64,000 nt of DNA from Geosiphon pyriformis (lineage: Eukaryota > Glomeromycota > Glomeromycetes > Archaeosporales > Geosiphonaceae). This document shows positions 60,175 to 64,000 of the stretch, piece by piece; position 1 is the first letter of the stretch, and every line of letters starts with the position of its first letter. Under the pieces are notes generated by a model. It was not told the DNA's origin and made no database searches. It saw only the letters and a list, made by a program, of their open reading frames with translations. The stretch is taken from contig JAAOMT010000222.1 of assembly GCA_016748015.1 (NCBI GenBank), forward strand, positions 684,609 to 748,608. Reading direction: 5' to 3'. Position numbers and translations under genes: made by a program.

Positions 60175-60723
60175 TATAATAGTGTTTTCATTATTAATGT
60201 TAATATGAATTTGAATAATATATAAATAGTACTTTCTGGTATATAGTAGTATGATAGATAAATAAGTAAAATAACTCTTGATTTCTTCCAAGTAGGCAGT
60301 TGTATTTTTTTTGGTGTTTCTGTTAAAGTTTGTAATTTTTCTTTGTCTGTAAAGATAATAAAAAATTTCTGCTAAGTGTAATTCTCAATTTCTCGATTTA
60401 TTTTTGTAATTAGTGAGATAAATAAATAATTTTGTAAAAGCATAATGTTTTAAAATAATTCATTATAGAAATTTTTAAGAATAGCTTCTAGATTTTCTTG
60501 GTCTTCCAAGTAAAATTTAATTTTTTTGTTAATATAAAAATTAAAAGCTAATTCTGCTGACCAATAGTTACTTGTTAGTCTGAAATAAGTTTAATAATAT
60601 TAAAATAAAGATTTGGTAAATTCTAAATAATTTGTTTTTGTTACTTTTAATTCTGTTACTTTTCTGAATAATTGATATTGATGCTAGTTTTCTGTTAAAT
60701 TATATCTTACAAAAAGCATTAAA
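60175..60723 (-). pseudogene. Gag N-terminal part of element H
   Basis: Resumes the frame cut at 54933; the reverse complement matches 55774-56300 in element I and 26461-26990 in element C. No open frame remains. The primer-binding site, eroded to AATGCTTTTTGTAAG on the minus strand, is at about 60705-60720. Confidence 0.75.
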
Positions 60724-61539
60724 TATTATAAATAATTATTTAAAATGTTAAAACAAATAACTAGCTGAAAATATTAGTAATTTCTGAGGATTTTGAAGTT
60801 TGAAAATTTTGGTTAAGTTTTTTGTATAATAAACAGAAATTTAATTGATAGTTTTTTCTATGAATTTTTTTTTCAATGTGGTGGCTGGTTTATTCTGACA
60901 GTTATGCTTTTTTTGGTAAGCTATTTTTAAGTTTTTTATTTTTGTTTTCGAATTTTTTACTAGACTATTCTTGACATTAATTATTTAGTGCTTAATTTTT
61001 TTAATTAATTAATAAACAACAAAAAATAAAAATAAAAAAAAATAAAAAATTAATATTTTGTCAATAACTATAATCAAGAACTATTGGTTTAGTGTGATTA
61101 AGTATTAAATTTTATCAATATTTTATATTGATAATATAGAATAAGTTAATATTTTTTTAATCAAGTAATAATAATATAAATTTAGATAATAATAGATATT
61201 TTATTGATATAAGTATAATTTTATTTCAAGTTATAAAAAACTATCTTTTAAAGGAAAAAGTATTGTTGTTTTAAACTAAATTGTCTTTTTTTGCTTTTAA
61301 TACTCTTGTTATATATATATAATTTGTGTTATACAAGATTTTTTGAAATTTTTTAATTTTTTTGATAAAAATTTTAGAATTCTGGAATCTTATAATTCTT
61401 TAAAAGAAATTCTAAAATTTTGAAATTTTGGAATTCTGCAATCCTTTATAAAAAATTCTAGAATTCTTCATTTTATTATGTTTATTTTTGATTGGTTATT
61501 TTATCTACTTATTATAATTTTTAATTTCTATAAATAACA
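60724..61539 (-). repeat. 5' LTR of element H
   Basis: 816 bp from TATTATA (degenerate end) to AATAACA (61533-61539), reverse of the family 2 LTR. The TATA-like run is near 61310 and the GAATTCC-like cluster near 61330-61460. GTGT at 61540 repeats 22397-22400. Confidence 0.88.
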
Positions 61540-63802
61540 GTGTGTGTCTTATAATTTCAATAAAATTTAAAACAATTTAAGAGGTTTTTTCTTAAAAAAT
61601 ATTATGTATAATTTTAATTTCTAATCTATTTAATAAAATAATAAGGTGATTATTAAAGTTATAAAATATTACTTAAAACTTTTTTATTCTTTTTGAAATG
61701 TAAATATTTAAAATTAAAATTTTATGCTTTAAACAGATTTGTTTATTTAATTTAAATATTTGTTGTATAATAATAAGTTTTGAGCAAGTATAAATTTTGC
61801 AATGTTTTCTAAAAAGTGGAATAATAATTGGTTAAAAAAGTCAAAAAATCTGGTAAAATTTATTTTGTGTATTAAAAGTTATGTTAATTAAAACTGTAAA
61901 TTATCTAATTAAACTAAAACTTTGAGTTCTTTTTTTACTTTTGTCTAATTGTTCTTGTTAATTTAAAATATTAATTAAGAACAAATAAATAGCTTAAACA
62001 ATTTTTTTAATATGTTTAATATTTAAGAATTTTTTAGTTTTATTTTATAATATAATTGTAATGTTTTTTGTATATTTGCTAGTAAAAAAGTAATTGTATA
62101 ATGTAAATTGATTAAATTAATTTATTTTTTTTGCTGGTAGTTGATAATTTTAAACTAAAAATAGTTAATAATACTGTTATTGTAATAAAACAAATTAATA
62201 ATAACTAGATTAAAATCTTAATAAATAATAAATAGATAGTAGTAGATTATATAATTGTTATTATATAAAAAATAATATTAATTATTCTGTTTTTGTTAAT
62301 TTTTTTGCATTTTTTGCAATTATATTTCCAATATCTAAAAATTTTACAATAGTAACAATTTAATTATTAGTTATTATTAAATAATAAGAGCTTTTCTTGA
62401 TTTTATTATTGTGGTAATTAATATTTTTGCTGTTAATTAATAAAGTAAATTTTAACTTTTTTAGTAAGTTGGTTAAGTTTTTTTTAATTACTGAGCTGGT
62501 TTTTTCAATAACTAAGTTAACAAATTTAATGTGGTTGCTTTTTTTATAGCCATTTTATAGTTTTCAACATATTATATAGGAGTAACTAAATCTGTTAAAG
62601 CATATAAGCAAACTTTTTTGATTAATTTATTTTTTAAACTAGTAATAAATTGATTTAAAATTTAAGTATTAAAATAGTAAGTATTTGTTTTCAATTGCCA
62701 AATTTTTTAATATAAGTTATAAAAAATTTAAATAGTTCTTGTTTGATATTTTAAAAATGGTTTTAGAAAGTAATTAAAGTATTATTGTTATAAACTATTT
62801 AAAAAAAGTAGTTTTAAAGACTTGCCAATCTGTAAAAGAGATGGCAAAGTTTTTGAATTATTTGTTTATAGTTTTTTTAAGAAAATAAGAAATTATTTAT
62901 AATATTTTTACTATATTCTACCTATTTATATTTCTTGTTTTAGTAACTTGGTCAAACCATTCTTAAAAATTGGTTTCAGTGTTTTTTCTAAAAAAAATCA
63001 AGAATTTTTGCATATAAATAGTTATTAATTTTTTGTTTTTTTATTATTATTGATTTCTTTTTTTTATTTTATTTTCTTTAATAAGTTTAAAAATGTTTTT
63101 TTTATTGATTAATGTTTTTAAATATTTGTTTTAATTTTCTATTAAGTAATTAAGAAAATTAATACTTGTGTAAATTAGTTTTGGTTGTTGAATAAAACTT
63201 TTTGTAAAATTTTTTAATCTTAAAAATCGATTAAAAGATGAATTAAATATTTGTGTTTAAATAAATAAAGCTAAAAAAAGTGTAATTGCAAGTAGAAGTT
63301 TAATATTTATTTCTTATTTAGGTGTTTGCAAATATTAGAAGATTGTTTTTAGTGTGTTGAAAATTGTGTAAACTAATCAGGTGTTTTTTTTGCTTTTTTG
63401 TTGTTGTTTGTTTTAGATTCTAATTTAAGTTCAAAAACAAATTGTGAATTTATGAGGTATTTTTCTTTACAAAACTTGATAATATTATAGTTAAGTTTTT
63501 TAAAATAAATAGCACAAGTGTTTATACTAATAACTTTTGGATTTTTATTAGAATAGTAAATTAAATTTTCAAGTAAATTCTTTTTGATATCTGTAATATT
63601 ATAGTTTTTAAAAAAACAATTATTGATTTGGTTTTTAATATATTGAAAAAATGTTTTTTTAACAGCTATAATTCTATTTTGTATTTCAAATTATTGTTTG
63701 CAATAAATATAAATTAACTAATAATATTTTAGAATTGTTATATTAAATATAATTGCCATTTTAATATTATTATTATTGTGTTATTTTTAAAAAAGCACCA
63801 AA
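61540..63802 (-). pseudogene. Outermost family 1 relic J: dUTPase end and Gag
   Basis: Continues the relic of 20325-22400 across the insertion; the reverse complement of 61540-62080 matches 36150-36575 (dUTPase motif 5 region and beta-rich domain). About 1.9 kb (protease, Cys-rich region, most of dUTPase) is missing at about 62100-62250. Then comes Gag: tail and knuckle near 62250-62350, Gag core near 62700-62900, N-terminal part to 63780, matching 440-2100. No open frame; strongly A/T shifted. Confidence 0.8.
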
Positions 63803-64000
63803 TATTACCAAATATTTTTTTAGTTGTTTCTAAATATTGTTAATATTATTTTGTTGTTAATTTTATTGTTAATAAAAATTAATAATCTTTAATAAGTTAA
63901 CTTTTTTTTAAAAGTATTTTTTATAGGACATCTTTAAAAAAAAATCTGTAAAAGAATTAAACAGATCAAAATTATTGAACTTCCTAAAACTTGAATTATA
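63803..64000 (-). repeat. 5' LTR of relic J, partial at window edge
   Basis: Begins TATTACC after AGCACCAAA (PBS reversed), as at 2134 and 12769, and runs off the right edge. Confidence 0.75.

Larger units (their letters stand above)
22401..61539 (-). mobile_element. Ty3/gypsy family 2 element H, host of the nested insertions
   Basis: Minus-strand element with its 5' LTR at 60724-61539 and a 3' LTR split over 22401-22698, 24996-25116 and 46078-46511. Without the inserts it is about 10.6 kb. The target duplication is perfect: GTGT at 22397-22400 and again at 61540-61543. Order from right to left: LTR, Gag, protease, cysteine-rich region, dUTPase, RT, RNase H, integrase, 3' region, LTR. It carries four separate later insertions: LINE E, the solo LTR G with its contents, and element I. 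It is heavily eroded to A/T. Confidence 0.85.

Noticed and set aside
1-64000. CRISPR arrays, rRNA or tRNA genes
   Set aside because: No regular repeat-spacer array and no tRNA- or rRNA-like sequence was recognised; short regular repeats are all LTR U3 arrays or microsatellites.

Overview
The window looks like nuclear DNA of an arbuscular mycorrhizal fungus (Glomeromycotina) or a close relative. It is extremely AT-rich and holds one intron-dense fungal housekeeping gene surrounded by decayed retrotransposons. The transposons are LINEs with a zinc-knuckle ORF1 and an EN-RT-RNase H ORF2, and Ty3/gypsy elements that carry a dUTPase. The lineage call is inference from gene structure and repeat style, not from a marker gene.

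Layout. 1-3106: minus-strand end of a Ty3/gypsy element (family 1: gag and a complete LTR). 3107-4115: decayed minus-strand LINE reverse transcriptase. 4116-5492: AT-rich DNA and the upstream flank of the only host gene. 5493-10492: a complete SPT16 gene (FACT histone chaperone), 24 exons plus an optional 9-nt microexon, about 1032 residues. 10493-12051: gene-poor flank. 12052-19878: a nearly complete minus-strand LINE interrupted by a family 1 solo LTR. 20325-64000: a nest of elements.

The nest can be read layer by layer because each insertion leaves a short target-site duplication. The oldest layer is a family 1 element on the minus strand (20325-22400 and 61540-64000). A family 2 element on the minus strand (22401-61539) sits inside it with duplication GTGT. 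That element's 3' LTR was hit by an ORF1-only LINE derivative (22699-24985, 10-bp duplication) and by a family 1 solo LTR (25117-46073). A family 2 element on the plus strand (25565-45553) lies inside the solo LTR, and a family 1 element on the plus strand (31400-41244) lies inside that. A pol-deleted family 2 copy (54938-60170) sits in the gag of the minus-strand family 2 element. Erosion towards A+T grows with depth: the innermost element is best preserved, the outermost is almost unreadable.

Both LTR families share one architecture: LTRs beginning TGTTAC and ending GTAACA, Gag with a CCHC knuckle, aspartic protease, an unrecognised cysteine-rich region, dUTPase, a further beta-rich linker, reverse transcriptase, RNase H, integrase, and an extra ORF of unknown function between integrase and the 3' LTR. 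No copy is intact. Many stops fall where CGA, CAA, CAG or TGG is expected, which points to cytosine deamination.
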